A stretch of 64,000 nt of DNA from Streptomyces sp. NBC_01224 (GCF_036002945.1 NZ_CP108529.1:1984001-2048000), one strand, 5' to 3'; counted from the stretch's first letter, positions 34,845 through 44,316 are shown. Notes: generated from the letters alone by a model not told the origin. Numbers and translations: made by a program.

Positions 34845-37274
34845 ATGAGCCTCGCGCAGTTGCACTACACCTCTGCCTCTGCGGGGGACGACGGGGGCGG
34901 CGCACGGTTCACAGCGGTCAGCGCCGGTATACCCACGCCGGTGCTGGCCGAGACCGAGCAGCTCCTCGGCTACGAGCCGCCGGCCGGGGCCCCGTACCAC
35001 CCCACGACCGCTGAACTCCGGTTGTTTCCCGAGGCGTTCAGCTTCAGCGCGCTGTCCGACGGCAGCCATCTGCTGAGCCGTACGGTGGCGCTCGGCGGCC
35101 CCGGCGCAGGCCGTTTCCACGCGCACGCGGTGCATCTCCCGGCCGGTACCGGGCTGCCGGGCGACGTGCCGGCGATCACGGCCTGGCGGTCGCCGAACTG
35201 GGCCTCCACCACACCGGACGGCGGCACGCCCGGCCGAATAGCCTCGCTGCCCGCCTCCGCCTCCTTCGGGCCGGAGGCGCTGAACGACTTCGCGGTCTCC
35301 CGGAGCCCCTGGCTGGCGGCGGTCTTCGCCGACCTGCGCCGGGCGAGCGAGGAATCGTCGTCGACGCGAGTGGTCATCGTGGAGCGGCAGAGCGCCGATG
35401 TGGCCCGGTGGATCGCCCTGGCCACAGCCGTACTCCCGCCGGAGAAAGCACAGCGGCTGACCTTCACGACCTACACCCGACGTCCGGCGCAGTCCTCGCA
35501 CCGGGTTGTCGGAGTGCTGCCGGAGGACGTACCGGAACCGAACGGCTCCGACAACGGACTGCGGGTGCACACCTGCGCCGGGCCACGCCCGGAAGGACCG
35601 GTGGACGACACCTGGGCCGAGACCTGCGCCCGGATCTGGCGGAGCCGGTCTCCGGAGCTGTTCCGGGCGGCGGCGGAGCTGCCCGGCGAACCCTTCGCCG
35701 CCGGACCGCTCGCCGTCACGGCACTCTGCGCGGGCGTCGCGCTCGGCCCCGCCGAGCGTGCCGCGGCAGCAGACTGGGCCTCCGAACGGCCGTACGCGCT
35801 GGACGAGGAGCGGACGCGGCGGCTGACCGACGCGCTGACCGCTCCCGGCATCGACCGCACGAGCGCCGAACTGTCCTGTGTGGCACGGCTGTTGACCGCT
35901 CTCGACGGACGGTCCCCCGCCGCCACGACCGCGTCGCTCGCCGCTCTTCTGGTGACGGAGGCGGTACGCGGTGGCAATGTCACACTCGAACCGCCCGCGC
36001 GCTCGGCCTTCGCCGAACCGGCCGGGGAGCGTGCCGCCGCCGCACTCGTCACGGCCCTGGGCGACGACCTGCGCACCGAACTCGCCACCGGTGCGCCCAC
36101 CGTGCCCGGCCGCAGTGTGGCGCGCACCGTGCAGCTGCTGCGGATCGCGCGGCTGCTCGACGTGGACTGCGCGGACCTGCTCCCCGATGTCGTACACGGG
36201 ATGGCCCGGTCACTGCTGGGCGAAGGGGCGGCCGACTGCGGGCCTGTGCTGCTCGGCCTCCTGGACGAACAGTTCGATGTCCGTACCGCGCTGCTGGGCG
36301 AGCTGGACCGGATCGCCCCGCACGATCCGGCGGGGACGGAGCGGCTGCTGACCGGTGTCGCCCTGCCGTTCACCGGGACGCAGGCGCTGCCGCATCTGCG
36401 GATGTGCGCGGCGGCGCCGGACGCCAGGACGGGCGGCGGCGACCGGGTGAAGGTGTTGCACACGGTGGTCCGCGCCGGTGGAATGTCGCCTTTCACCGAA
36501 CCGCTGGTGCTGCGGACCGCAGTGGGTCTTGTGTGGGGCGGGGACACGCCCACGGCGGGCGAGGCCCGGCTGCTGCTGGGCGAGACCACCTCCGACGCGC
36601 ACCGTACGGCCGGTACATGGTCCACTCTCGTCGCGGCGGCGCTCGGCGCCCCCACCGACGACGAGGAGGCCCCCGAACTCGCCCATGACCTGTTGCGCGG
36701 CTTCCCGCAGGAGATCGATGCGCGGGTGCGCGGCGCCCTGCTGCTCCTGGAGTTCGCGCGGGACGTGCGGTCGGGGGCGGCGGAGCCCGGCTGGACGGAA
36801 CGGGCCCGGAAGCTGTGCGCCGGGGCCGACCCGGTGGAGCCCGGCGTGCGCGACCAGGCGTTCGGCGCCCTGGCCGGCAGGCTGCTCGCTCCGGACCGGC
36901 CCGAGGCGGAGCTGTACGCGTTCGTCCACAGCGACGACGGGGACCTCATCGCGGCCTACGGCAGGGCCGCCCGGCATGACACCGTCCTCGCCCGGCTGCG
37001 TTCCGAACCGGCTTATGTGGCCGACTGCTTCACCGTCTGGAGCTCGCACCCGCATGCGGGCCGCGCCTGGGGCGAGACGCGGGCGGCGCTGCTGGAGGAG
37101 GTGCTGCGGCCCGTGGTGCGCAGCTTGTCCGCCGACGAGGTGGCGGCGGTGGAGGAGGCCGCCGAGCGTACGGGCAGCAGCCGCACGGCGGAGGCGTTCC
37201 GGGCGTGGAGCCGGCCGGGGGGCTTCGGCAGACGGCTCGGCAGCAGGCTGACGGCACGGGTGCGGCGGTCGTAG
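34845..37274 (+). CDS. GTPase-associated protein 1 (GAP1)-related protein
   Basis: An 809-residue protein starting MSLAQLHYTSASAG, with FTAVSAGIPTPVL, GRFHAHAVHLPAGTGLPG and ITAWRSPNWASTTPDGG. I recognise this as the GAP1 N-terminal and middle domains described in actinobacterial NTP-dependent conflict systems. The rest is long alpha-helical repeats (about 300-790). In those systems GAP1 accompanies a TRAFAC-type GTPase and effector genes thought to sense invaders and trigger a response. No GTPase or effector is adjacent, so this copy is an orphan or works with distant partners. ATG 34845 lies near GAAGAGGG. Confidence 0.75.
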   Translation: MSLAQLHYTSASAGDDGGGARFTAVSAGIPTPVLAETEQLLGYEPPAGAPYHPTTAELRLFPEAFSFSALSDGSHLLSRTVALGGPGAGRFHAHAVHLPAGTGLPGDVPAITAWRSPNWASTTPDGGTPGRIASLPASASFGPEALNDFAVSRSPWLAAVFADLRRASEESSSTRVVIVERQSADVARWIALATAVLPPEKAQRLTFTTYTRRPAQSSHRVVGVLPEDVPEPNGSDNGLRVHTCAGPRPEGPVDDTWAETCARIWRSRSPELFRAAAELPGEPFAAGPLAVTALCAGVALGPAERAAAADWASERPYALDEERTRRLTDALTAPGIDRTSAELSCVARLLTALDGRSPAATTASLAALLVTEAVRGGNVTLEPPARSAFAEPAGERAAAALVTALGDDLRTELATGAPTVPGRSVARTVQLLRIARLLDVDCADLLPDVVHGMARSLLGEGAADCGPVLLGLLDEQFDVRTALLGELDRIAPHDPAGTERLLTGVALPFTGTQALPHLRMCAAAPDARTGGGDRVKVLHTVVRAGGMSPFTEPLVLRTAVGLVWGGDTPTAGEARLLLGETTSDAHRTAGTWSTLVAAALGAPTDDEEAPELAHDLLRGFPQEIDARVRGALLLLEFARDVRSGAAEPGWTERARKLCAGADPVEPGVRDQAFGALAGRLLAPDRPEAELYAFVHSDDGDLIAAYGRAARHDTVLARLRSEPAYVADCFTVWSSHPHAGRAWGETRAALLEEVLRPVVRSLSADEVAAVEEAAERTGSSRTAEAFRAWSRPGGFGRRLGSRLTARVRRS

Positions 37275-37409
37275 GGCAGGAATCCCGTCGGGAACCCTGG
37301 GTGTCATGGCCCGCCGCGGGTGTCATGGCCCGCCCGGGGGACCGGTACCGTGTGACATATCGATCTCGTGTGCTCCCGGCGGGCTGCGTGACACCCCCAG
37401 GAGGAACAG

Positions 37410-37880
37410 ATGACGACGAACCGCGGACGCAAGGATGTCATCCGGGACCGGATGGCCGCGACCGGCGAGTCGTACAACGTCGCCGCCCGCAATCTCAAGG
37501 CGATGAAGGACATGGGCGCCACGCGTGAGGCCGTCCTCACCCAGCGCTGGCGTCCCGCCGACTCGCTCGACGTTCCGTGCCCCTGCGGTGGTACGTGCGA
37601 GCCGGGCGAGCGGTGCGAGCGCTGCCACGCGCTGCACCGGCATGTGGCGCGCTACCCCGGCAGTGTCACGGACGTGGAGACCTGGGCGGACCGTTACGAC
37701 TGCACGGGTTGCGCGTCCTCGTACATCCTGACGGTCGTGCTGCCCGGCCGGCCGTGGGGTGTCGCCGAGACGGTCGTCCAGGGCGGGTCCGCGGAGCCGG
37801 TCGTGCGGGCCAGGGTCTTCCCGGGGGTCGCCCACCCGCTGCTGCGGCCGGAGAACCCCGAGGGTGAGGACGAGGGCTGA
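37410..37880 (+). CDS. Conserved hypothetical Cys-rich protein
   Basis: A 156-residue protein of unknown function. The N-terminus (RKDVIRDRMAATGESYNVAARNLKAM) resembles a helical DNA-binding or toxin-antitoxin-like tail seen in several actinobacterial proteins. Residues 57-76 hold a Cys/His cluster (CPCGGTCEPGERCERCHALH) and residues 97-100 CTGC, which could form a zinc ribbon. The start follows AGGAGG. It lies between the GAP1 gene and the msrB-murC group and is convergent with msrB; no clear partner. Confidence 0.7.
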   Translation: MTTNRGRKDVIRDRMAATGESYNVAARNLKAMKDMGATREAVLTQRWRPADSLDVPCPCGGTCEPGERCERCHALHRHVARYPGSVTDVETWADRYDCTGCASSYILTVVLPGRPWGVAETVVQGGSAEPVVRARVFPGVAHPLLRPENPEGEDEG

Positions 37881-37914
37881 CGCCCGGCGTCAGCCCTCGC
37901 TCAGGTCGTGGCCG

Positions 37915-38322
37915 TCAGCCCTCGTCGGGTGTCAGGCGCAGCGAGATCGAGTTGATGCAGTACCGCTGGTCCGTCGGGGTCGGGTAGCCCTCGCCCTCGA
38001 AGACATGGCCGAGGTGCGATCCGCAGCGGGCGCAGCGGACCTCGGTGCGGACCATGCCGTGGCTGCGGTCCTGGATCAGTTCGACCGCGTCCGTGTCCTT
38101 CGGGTCGTAGAAGGACGGCCAGCCGCAGTGCGACTCGAATTTGGTGTCGGAGCGGAACAGCTCCGCGTCACAGGCGCGGCAGGAGTAGACGCCCGTGGTC
38201 TTGGTGTCGGTGTACTCGCCGACGAAGGCGGGTTCGGTGCCGGCCTGGCGCAGGACCGCATACTCGGCGGGCGACAGCTCCGCCCGCCACTGCTCGTCCG
38301 GCTTCTCGATGTCGTACGACAC
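37915..38322 (-). CDS. msrB: Peptide-methionine (R)-S-oxide reductase
   Basis: A 135-residue MsrB that reduces methionine-R-sulfoxide in oxidised proteins. The zinc-binding pairs are CRAC and CARC, and the catalytic Cys is in QRYCINSISL. Substrate residues GWPSF are present. The GTG start was chosen to give MSYDIEKPDEQWR, the normal N-terminus. It begins 9 bases after murC on the same strand. Confidence 0.95.
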   Translation of the reverse strand: MSYDIEKPDEQWRAELSPAEYAVLRQAGTEPAFVGEYTDTKTTGVYSCRACDAELFRSDTKFESHCGWPSFYDPKDTDAVELIQDRSHGMVRTEVRCARCGSHLGHVFEGEGYPTPTDQRYCINSISLRLTPDEG

Positions 38323-38331
38323 GTCGCTCCC

Positions 38332-39726
38332 TCAGCTCGACAGGTGGTCCAGGATCTGCGGGCCGAGGTCCGTGACGTCGCCCGCCCCCATGGTGAGAAC
38401 GAGGTCGCCGGGCTTCGCCATTCCCGCGATGACCTCGGGGACCGCCGCCTTGTCGTGGACGGTGGTGACATCGGCGCCCGCGGACCTCGCGGCGTCGGTG
38501 ATCAGGTCGCTGGTGATGCCGGGGATCGGGTCCTCACGGGCCGGATAGATGTCCAGGACCACGGAGGCGTCGGCCAGTGCGAGAGCCTGGCCCATCTCTG
38601 CGCCCAGCTCCTGGGTGCGGGAGAAGAGGTGGGGCTGGAAGACGACCAGGAGGCGGGCGTCGGATGCGGCACCGCGCATCGCTTCGAGGTCCGCGGTCAT
38701 CTCGGTGGGGTGGTGTGCGTACGAGTCGATGACCTGCACGCCCGCGGCCTCGCCCTTGAGCTGGAGGCGGCGCTTGACCCCGGTGTACTTGCCGAGGGCC
38801 GAGGCCAGGTTGTGGGCCGGGATACCGAGGGCGACACCGGCGGCGAGGGCCGCGACCGCGTTGTGGGCGTAGTGGCGGCCGGGCACGGAGACCGTGAACG
38901 TGAGGTACTTCCCGTTCAGGATGACCGTGACCTCGCTGGTCAGACCGCGCGGGGTGACCTTGTGGACGCGTACGTCGGCGGTCTCGGACTCGCCGTAGGT
39001 GACGACCTTCACCGAGGACAGGGCGCGCACCCGCTCGGTCAGCTCGACGGCGCCGGGCTGGTCGGCGGCGATCACCAGGGTGCCGTCGGGGACGATCTTG
39101 CCTGCGAACGTCTCGAAGGATTCGTAGATCTCGTCCATCGAGGCGTAGTTCGCGTGGTGGTCCAGCTCGACGTTGAGGACGATCGCGACCTCGGGGTCGT
39201 ACTTCTGGAAGCTGCGGTCGCTCTCGTCCGCCTCGGCGACGAAGATCCGGCCCTCGCCGTGCGCGGCGTTGGTGCCGGGGCCCTCGAGGTCGCCGCCGAT
39301 GGCGTACGAGGGGTCGAGGTTCAGCTCGGACAGGGCGACGGCCAGCATCGATGTGGTGGTCGTCTTGCCGTGCGTACCGGCCACCGCGATCGCGCGCAGG
39401 CCCCCCATCAGGGACGCCAGCGCGTCGGAGCGGTGCACGACGGGGATCGACAGCTCGGCGGCGCGCACCAGCTCCGGGTTGTCGGTGCGGATGGCGCTGG
39501 AGACGACCACGCACGAGGCGTCGTCCGCCAGATGTCCGGCGGCGTGCCCGATGTGGACGGTCGCCCCCAGCGCCCGCAGCGCCTCGGCCGTTCCCGACTC
39601 CTTGGCGTCACTGCCCGCGACCTTCGCACCGCGCTGGGTGAGGATCTTCGCGATGCCCGACATTCCGGCGCCGCCGATGCCGATGAAGTGCGGTCGTTCC
39701 ATGGCGGCAGGAATACCGGGTGCCAT
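38332..39726 (-). CDS. murC: UDP-N-acetylmuramate--L-alanine ligase
   Basis: A 464-residue Mur ligase that adds L-Ala to UDP-MurNAc in peptidoglycan synthesis. The UDP-binding motif is HFIGIGGAGMSG and the ATP-binding P loop is VAGTHGKTTT. The central EADESDRSF and NVELDHHANY and the C-terminal VFQPHLFSRT match MurC rather than MurD/E/F. It may start at the second Met (MERPHFIG). It is outside the main division cluster, as in other Streptomyces. Confidence 0.96.
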   Translation of the reverse strand: MAPGIPAAMERPHFIGIGGAGMSGIAKILTQRGAKVAGSDAKESGTAEALRALGATVHIGHAAGHLADDASCVVVSSAIRTDNPELVRAAELSIPVVHRSDALASLMGGLRAIAVAGTHGKTTTTSMLAVALSELNLDPSYAIGGDLEGPGTNAAHGEGRIFVAEADESDRSFQKYDPEVAIVLNVELDHHANYASMDEIYESFETFAGKIVPDGTLVIAADQPGAVELTERVRALSSVKVVTYGESETADVRVHKVTPRGLTSEVTVILNGKYLTFTVSVPGRHYAHNAVAALAAGVALGIPAHNLASALGKYTGVKRRLQLKGEAAGVQVIDSYAHHPTEMTADLEAMRGAASDARLLVVFQPHLFSRTQELGAEMGQALALADASVVLDIYPAREDPIPGITSDLITDAARSAGADVTTVHDKAAVPEVIAGMAKPGDLVLTMGAGDVTDLGPQILDHLSS

Positions 39727-39767
39727 GCGTGTGTCTCCCCAGAAGTTGAAACGAGTACCCGCCCAGC

Positions 39768-40241
39768 CTATTCGCTGTGCGCGAAGAGCTTGAGCACCGG
39801 TACGCCGACCTTGTGCCGGGCCCTGGACGCCCAGTCCCTGTGGAAGAACTCTTCCACGTAGTGCGGCGCGGTCAGCACGATGACTTCATCGGCCTCCGCG
39901 TCGTCGACCACGGACTTCAGCTTGTCCAGCGGGTGCTCCTCGATCACCTGCCCGACCGCTTCGGAGCCTGCCCGCCGCAGGGCCTCGAGCGACACTTCGA
40001 GCGCCAGTTCGGCGGACTGCCTGGCATTCTTGCCCTCGGGCTCCTCACCCTCCCGGGCGGCTTCCTTCAGTTCGCCCATCGCCAGGTCGTCGATGGCCCG
40101 CAACAGCACATCGGCCTGGTCACCGCGCGGCTGCATGAGCACGACGAAGGAGGTCCGCTCCTCCCCGTGCAGGGTGGTGACGAACTCGACGTCCTCGGAA
40201 GTGAGGGGCTTCTCGATCATCAAAACGCTGGTGAACACCAC
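39768..40241 (-). CDS. Conserved actinobacterial protein of unknown function
   Basis: A 157-residue acidic protein. Residues 40-75 form a charged helix (MGELKEAAREGEEPEGKN), and the C-terminal half has a Rossmann-like alternation with ADEVIVLTAPHYVEEFFHRD, reminiscent of universal-stress or nucleotide-binding folds. Relatives are sometimes labelled indole-3-glycerol phosphate synthase, which the sequence does not support. GTG 40241 is used; ATG seven codons later is an alternative. It probably forms a short unit with murC. Confidence 0.75.
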   Translation of the reverse strand: MVFTSVLMIEKPLTSEDVEFVTTLHGEERTSFVVLMQPRGDQADVLLRAIDDLAMGELKEAAREGEEPEGKNARQSAELALEVSLEALRRAGSEAVGQVIEEHPLDKLKSVVDDAEADEVIVLTAPHYVEEFFHRDWASRARHKVGVPVLKLFAHSE

Positions 40242-40367
40242 GGGCGCCCTTCTGCCTCAGTAACCGTCGCCGGTCTCTGCTGAAACCATCCTTCCCCGTG
40301 CTCGCACGGGGTCTGCGAGTAATTGTGCCCACCGGAGGCTAACCGGAACGGTAAATTCCGCCGATTG

Positions 40368-41132
40368 TCAGATCCGACGGTATCGGGTGAAGAGGAACCC
40401 GGCCTCTTCCAGCATCGATGTCAGGGCGAATCGTTCCGGCACGGCCACCGAGGGGCCACCGGCGATCCGCTGCGCGTCTCCGGCGGTCAGCATCGGCGAG
40501 AGGGTCAGACAGAGCTCGTCCAGCACCCCGGCCGCCACGAACTGGCCCAGCATCCTGGGTCCGCCCTCGGTCAGCAACCGCTTGAGTCCGCGGTCCGCCA
40601 GCTCACGTACGGCCCTGGCGGGGTCCACCCGGGAGCCCTCCCCCGCGATCACCACGTCGGCGCCCGCCTTCCGCGCCGCCTCGATCCGGTCCGGAGGGGC
40701 TCCGTTGCCGGTCAGCACGAGAGTCGGGACGAGCGGCGAGACGAAGAGCGGCAACGAGAAGTCCAGGTCCAGACTCCCGCTCACCACGGCGATCGCCGGT
40801 GCGGGCCCCTGCCCGGCCGCTGCCCGGCGGGCGGCGAAGGCCTCGCGGGCCCTGGCGGGCCGGTAGCCCTCCAGCCGTACGGTCTCCGCCCCCGCCACGA
40901 CCACATCGGCCAGACCGCGCAGGGTACCGAAGATCCGCATGTCGCTCTCGCAGGAGATCGGCTGTGAGCGCCCATCGTGCTGAGCGGCGCCGTCGAGCGT
41001 CGAAACCATGTTGGCGCGCAGCCAGGGGCCGTCCTGTTCGGGGTACGCGTAGGCGTCGGCCAGATGGTCCAGACTCCACTCCCCCTCGTCGTCAGCCGGT
41101 GTCAGGTCGGTCACAGGGAAGAGGCGTCGCAT
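40368..41132 (-). CDS. RibD C-terminal-domain pyrimidine reductase family protein
   Basis: A 254-residue member of the RibD reductase/dihydrofolate-reductase-like fold. It shows WLRANMVSTLDGAAQHDGRS, DVVVAGAETVRLEGY and the NADPH-site GLKRLLTEGGPRMLGQF. Stand-alone copies in actinobacteria may reduce the pyrimidine intermediate of riboflavin or F420 synthesis. ATG 41132 gives the usual N-terminus MRRLFPVTD. It is divergent from the ZapE-like gene with only about 37 bp between starts, so the promoters must overlap. Confidence 0.88.
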   Translation of the reverse strand: MRRLFPVTDLTPADDEGEWSLDHLADAYAYPEQDGPWLRANMVSTLDGAAQHDGRSQPISCESDMRIFGTLRGLADVVVAGAETVRLEGYRPARAREAFAARRAAAGQGPAPAIAVVSGSLDLDFSLPLFVSPLVPTLVLTGNGAPPDRIEAARKAGADVVIAGEGSRVDPARAVRELADRGLKRLLTEGGPRMLGQFVAAGVLDELCLTLSPMLTAGDAQRIAGGPSVAVPERFALTSMLEEAGFLFTRYRRI

Positions 41133-41169
41133 GTTCTGCAGTCTGGCACGGCGCTTAAGGTTGATGGTT

Positions 41170-42261
41170 GTGTCGTCCTCCACCGCCGTGCCTGGGCAGA
41201 GCCCCATAGCCGAAACGGCCCCACTGTCCCTGTGCGCCCTTGAGCCGCATGTCCCCGCCGACCGGCTGGTCGCCGAGATGGTGCCGCCGCCGCGCTTCGA
41301 CTCGGTGCGCTTCGGTACGTACGTCCCGGACCCCAACCAGCCGAGCCAGGTCGAGGCGGTCGAGGTCCTGAGCGGCTTCGCAGCCGGGCTGGGCGGGGCG
41401 CATGCCAGCGGCTCGGGAAAGCGCAAGTGGTTCAGCAAGAAGCCGGCCGTGCCCGCGGGGCCTCTCGGGGTCTACCTCGACGGCGGCTACGGCGTCGGCA
41501 AGACGCACCTGCTGGCCTCTCTCTGGCACGCCACGCCCGCCGCGCCGTCTCTGAAGGCGTTCGGCACCTTCGTCGAGCTGACAAACCTTGTGGGTGCGCT
41601 GGGCTTCCAGCAGACCGTGCGGACGCTGAGCGGGCACCGGCTCCTGTGCATCGATGAGTTCGAGCTGGACGACCCGGGCGACACGGTCCTGGTGTCGTCG
41701 CTGCTCAGCAGGCTGGTCGAGGCGGGGGTCGCGCTCGCCGCCACCTCCAACACGCTGCCCGGCAAGCTCGGTGAGGGCCGGTTCGCCGCCGCCGACTTCC
41801 TGCGGGAGATCCAGGGACTGTCCTCGCACTTCCGCCCGCTGCGGATCGACGGCGAGGACTACCGCCACCGCGGGCTGCCCGAGGCCCCCGCGCCGTACTC
41901 CGCCGAGCAGGTCACCGAGGCCGCGTACGCCACCGAGGGCGCCAGCCTGGACGACTTCCCCTCGCTCCTCGACCATCTCGCCCGGGTCCATCCGAGCCGC
42001 TACGGCGCGCTGACGGACGGACTGCGGGCGGTCTGCCTCACCGAGGTCCAGCCGGTGCCGGACCAGTCCACCGCGCTGCGGCTCGTCGTCCTCGCCGACC
42101 GGCTGTACGACCGGGAGGTGCCGGTGCTCGCCTCCGGGGTGCCGTTCGACAGGCTGTTCAGCGACGAGATGCTGAACGGCGGGTACCGGAAGAAGTACTT
42201 CCGGGCGATCTCCCGGCTGACGGCGCTGGCGCGCGACGCAAAGGGTCTGGTGGCGCAGTAG
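41170..42261 (+). CDS. zapE: Cell division ATPase ZapE (AFG1-like)
   Basis: A 363-residue AAA-type ATPase of the ZapE/AFG1 family. It has Walker A YLDGGYGVGKTHLLAS, Walker B HRLLCIDEFELDDPGD, sensor region ATSNTLPGKLGEGRF and the family C-terminus FDRLFSDEMLNGGYRKKYFR. ZapE binds the divisome in proteobacteria; the Streptomyces role is less clear. GTG 41170 is preferred because AAGG lies nine bases upstream; ATG 41164 is also in frame. Confidence 0.9.
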   Translation: MSSSTAVPGQSPIAETAPLSLCALEPHVPADRLVAEMVPPPRFDSVRFGTYVPDPNQPSQVEAVEVLSGFAAGLGGAHASGSGKRKWFSKKPAVPAGPLGVYLDGGYGVGKTHLLASLWHATPAAPSLKAFGTFVELTNLVGALGFQQTVRTLSGHRLLCIDEFELDDPGDTVLVSSLLSRLVEAGVALAATSNTLPGKLGEGRFAAADFLREIQGLSSHFRPLRIDGEDYRHRGLPEAPAPYSAEQVTEAAYATEGASLDDFPSLLDHLARVHPSRYGALTDGLRAVCLTEVQPVPDQSTALRLVVLADRLYDREVPVLASGVPFDRLFSDEMLNGGYRKKYFRAISRLTALARDAKGLVAQ

Positions 42262-42342
42262 GTTCGGGGCGTACCACCCGAGGCGCCCCGGCGCGCCTCG
42301 TTTCTCCCGTATCACCGCGCACACCGTTTGAAGGGATCCAGC

Positions 42343-42768
42343 ATGGCTACCACGCGTCAGGCGCACACGGTCTGGGAAGGCAACCTGATCGAGGGCAAGG
42401 GAGTCGTCACCTTCGACTCCTCCGGCATCGGCAACTACGAGGTCTCCTGGCCGTCCCGCGCGGAGAAGGCGAACGGAAAGACCAGCCCCGAGGAGCTCAT
42501 CGCGGCAGCCCACTCCAGCTGCTTCTCGATGGCGCTGTCCAATGGCCTGGCCACCGCCGGCACCCCGCCGACCCGGCTGAACACCCAGGCCGACGTGACC
42601 TTCCAGCCCGGTACCGGCATCACCGGTATTCACCTCACCGTCCAGGGCGAGGTGCCGGGTCTCGACGAGGCGGGCTTCGTCAAGGCCGCCGAGGATGCCA
42701 AGGCGAACTGCCCGGTCAGCCAGGCGCTCACGGGCACGACGATCACGCTCACCGCGTCCCTGGCCTGA
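42343..42768 (+). CDS. OsmC-family peroxiredoxin
   Basis: A 141-residue OsmC/Ohr-fold protein that detoxifies organic hydroperoxides. The two redox Cys are in AAHSSCFSMALSN and KANCPVSQAL. The start MATTRQAHTVWEGNL is typical of OsmC, with AAGGGA upstream. Single gene, about 80 bp after zapE. Confidence 0.94.
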   Translation: MATTRQAHTVWEGNLIEGKGVVTFDSSGIGNYEVSWPSRAEKANGKTSPEELIAAAHSSCFSMALSNGLATAGTPPTRLNTQADVTFQPGTGITGIHLTVQGEVPGLDEAGFVKAAEDAKANCPVSQALTGTTITLTASLA

Positions 42769-42893
42769 CCGCACGGGCCCCGGTGGGCCCGTGACACACA
42801 CGAGGCTCAGTGACCCGCATGGTTCCCGCGCGGCGATACGCGTGGTACACACATGCGGGTCACTTCTCCTGTCCGCCAGCAGGGAGTTGCCTC

Positions 42894-44270
42894 ATGCCAT
42901 CAGCAGCAGCACGACTCGCAACACGACGACAGGTCCTGGCCGGCAGCGGCGCGGCCGTTGCCTCGATCGCCTTCGCCGGGGCGTTCTCCGAACTCTTCGC
43001 GGGTACCGCCGCCGCCCGGGGACACAGCGGCTACGGCCCGCTCGTGCCCGATCCCGACGGTCTGCTCGACCTCCCGAAGGGCTTCCGCTACCGGGTCCTG
43101 TCCCGGGAGGGCGACCCGCTCCGCTCCGGCGAGGGCCAGGTCCCCAGCAACCACGACGGCATGGCCGCCTTCGCGGGCCGGCACGGACACGTCCGTCTCG
43201 TACGCAATCACGAGAACCGCGTCACCGGAAGAATCCCGGTCCCGACCGTCGAGGGCCTCACCTACGACCCGATGGGCAAGGGCGGCTGTACGGCCCTGGA
43301 GCTGGACGGCCGCAACAACGTCCTCGGCGAACGCGTCGCCATCGCCGGTACGGCGGTGAACTGCGCGGGCGGCCGCACCCCTTGGAACACCTGGCTGACC
43401 TGCGAGGAGACCGAGGACAAGGCCGGCACCAACGGCTACACCAAGGACCACGGCTTCATCTTCGAAGTGGACGGCGCCGATCCGCACCGCACCGGGGCCG
43501 TGCCGCTCACCGCGATGGGCCGCTTCCAGCACGAGGCGATCGCGATCGACCCGAAGAGCGGGATCGTGTACGAGACGGAGGACGCGTTCGACAAGCCGTT
43601 CGGGCTCTTCTACCGCTTCCTGCCGAACAAGCCGCTCGGCAGGACGGGCTCGCTGCGGGCCGGCGGCCATCTGGAGGCCATGCGGGTGCCCGGCGTCCCC
43701 GACCTCTCCGCGATCCAGGAGACCGGTGCGAGTTTCGAGGGCGTCGAGTGGGTTCCCGTACCGGATCCGCAGGCGGCCGGGACCCCGATCCGGTTCCAGG
43801 ACTTCGGCCCGAAGGGCATCACGCACGCGCAGAAGCTGGAGGGCTGCTACTGGGGCGGGTCCGCGGTCTACTTCGTCTCCAGTTTCGCGCACAGCTCGCA
43901 AGGTTCGGCGGCCGACCACTACGGCCAGGTGTGGCGGTACGAGCCGAAGCGGCGCCGTCTCACGCTGGTGATCGTCTTCGGTCCCGGTACGGACGTGCAA
44001 CTGCCCGGCGAGTCCCCCGACAACATCTGCCTGGCGTCCGACGGCGGACTGATGGTGTGCGAGGACGGCGACGGCGCGCAGCATGTGTTCGGCCTGACGC
44101 GGGGCGGCGAGGTGTACGCGATGGCGCGGGGCCGGCAGAACATCGGGACGTCCGAGGAGCCCGCGTGGGGCGAGTTCGCCGGGGTCACGTTCGCTCCGGA
44201 CGGCGGGACGATGTTCGTCAACTGCTATACGCCGGGGACGACGTTCGCGGTGACGGGGCCGTGGCGCTGA
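42894..44270 (+). CDS. PhoX-like secreted phosphatase (DUF839)
   Basis: A 458-residue protein with a Tat signal peptide (ATRRQVLAGSGAA, cleavage after about residue 35). A PhoX/DUF839 beta-propeller follows, with LVRNHENRV, GGCTALELDG, NTWLTCEETEDK, RFQHEAIAIDPKSG and SPDNICLASDGG. PhoX enzymes are calcium/iron alkaline phosphatases exported folded through Tat. ATG 42894 is preceded by AGGGAG and gives the best signal peptide; the frame extends 28 codons upstream without meaning. Confidence 0.9.
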   Translation: MPSAAARLATRRQVLAGSGAAVASIAFAGAFSELFAGTAAARGHSGYGPLVPDPDGLLDLPKGFRYRVLSREGDPLRSGEGQVPSNHDGMAAFAGRHGHVRLVRNHENRVTGRIPVPTVEGLTYDPMGKGGCTALELDGRNNVLGERVAIAGTAVNCAGGRTPWNTWLTCEETEDKAGTNGYTKDHGFIFEVDGADPHRTGAVPLTAMGRFQHEAIAIDPKSGIVYETEDAFDKPFGLFYRFLPNKPLGRTGSLRAGGHLEAMRVPGVPDLSAIQETGASFEGVEWVPVPDPQAAGTPIRFQDFGPKGITHAQKLEGCYWGGSAVYFVSSFAHSSQGSAADHYGQVWRYEPKRRRLTLVIVFGPGTDVQLPGESPDNICLASDGGLMVCEDGDGAQHVFGLTRGGEVYAMARGRQNIGTSEEPAWGEFAGVTFAPDGGTMFVNCYTPGTTFAVTGPWR

Positions 44271-44279
44271 CGCGCTGAC

Positions 44280-44316
44280 GCGCAGGGGGTGGGCAACTGT
44301 CGCCCGCCCCCTGCGC
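44280..44316 (+). terminator. Hairpin terminator after the PhoX-like gene
   Basis: A 15-bp inverted repeat (GCGCAGGGGGTGGGC paired with its near-perfect complement, one G-T pair) with a 7-base loop, starting 10 bp after the stop codon. Confidence 0.8.

Noticed and set aside
34158..36197. 679-residue minus-strand frame running from the GAP1 gene into the TPR-like fragment
   Set aside because: Only the last part (about 140 residues) looks like protein; the rest is antisense to GAP1, so it was reduced to a fragment.
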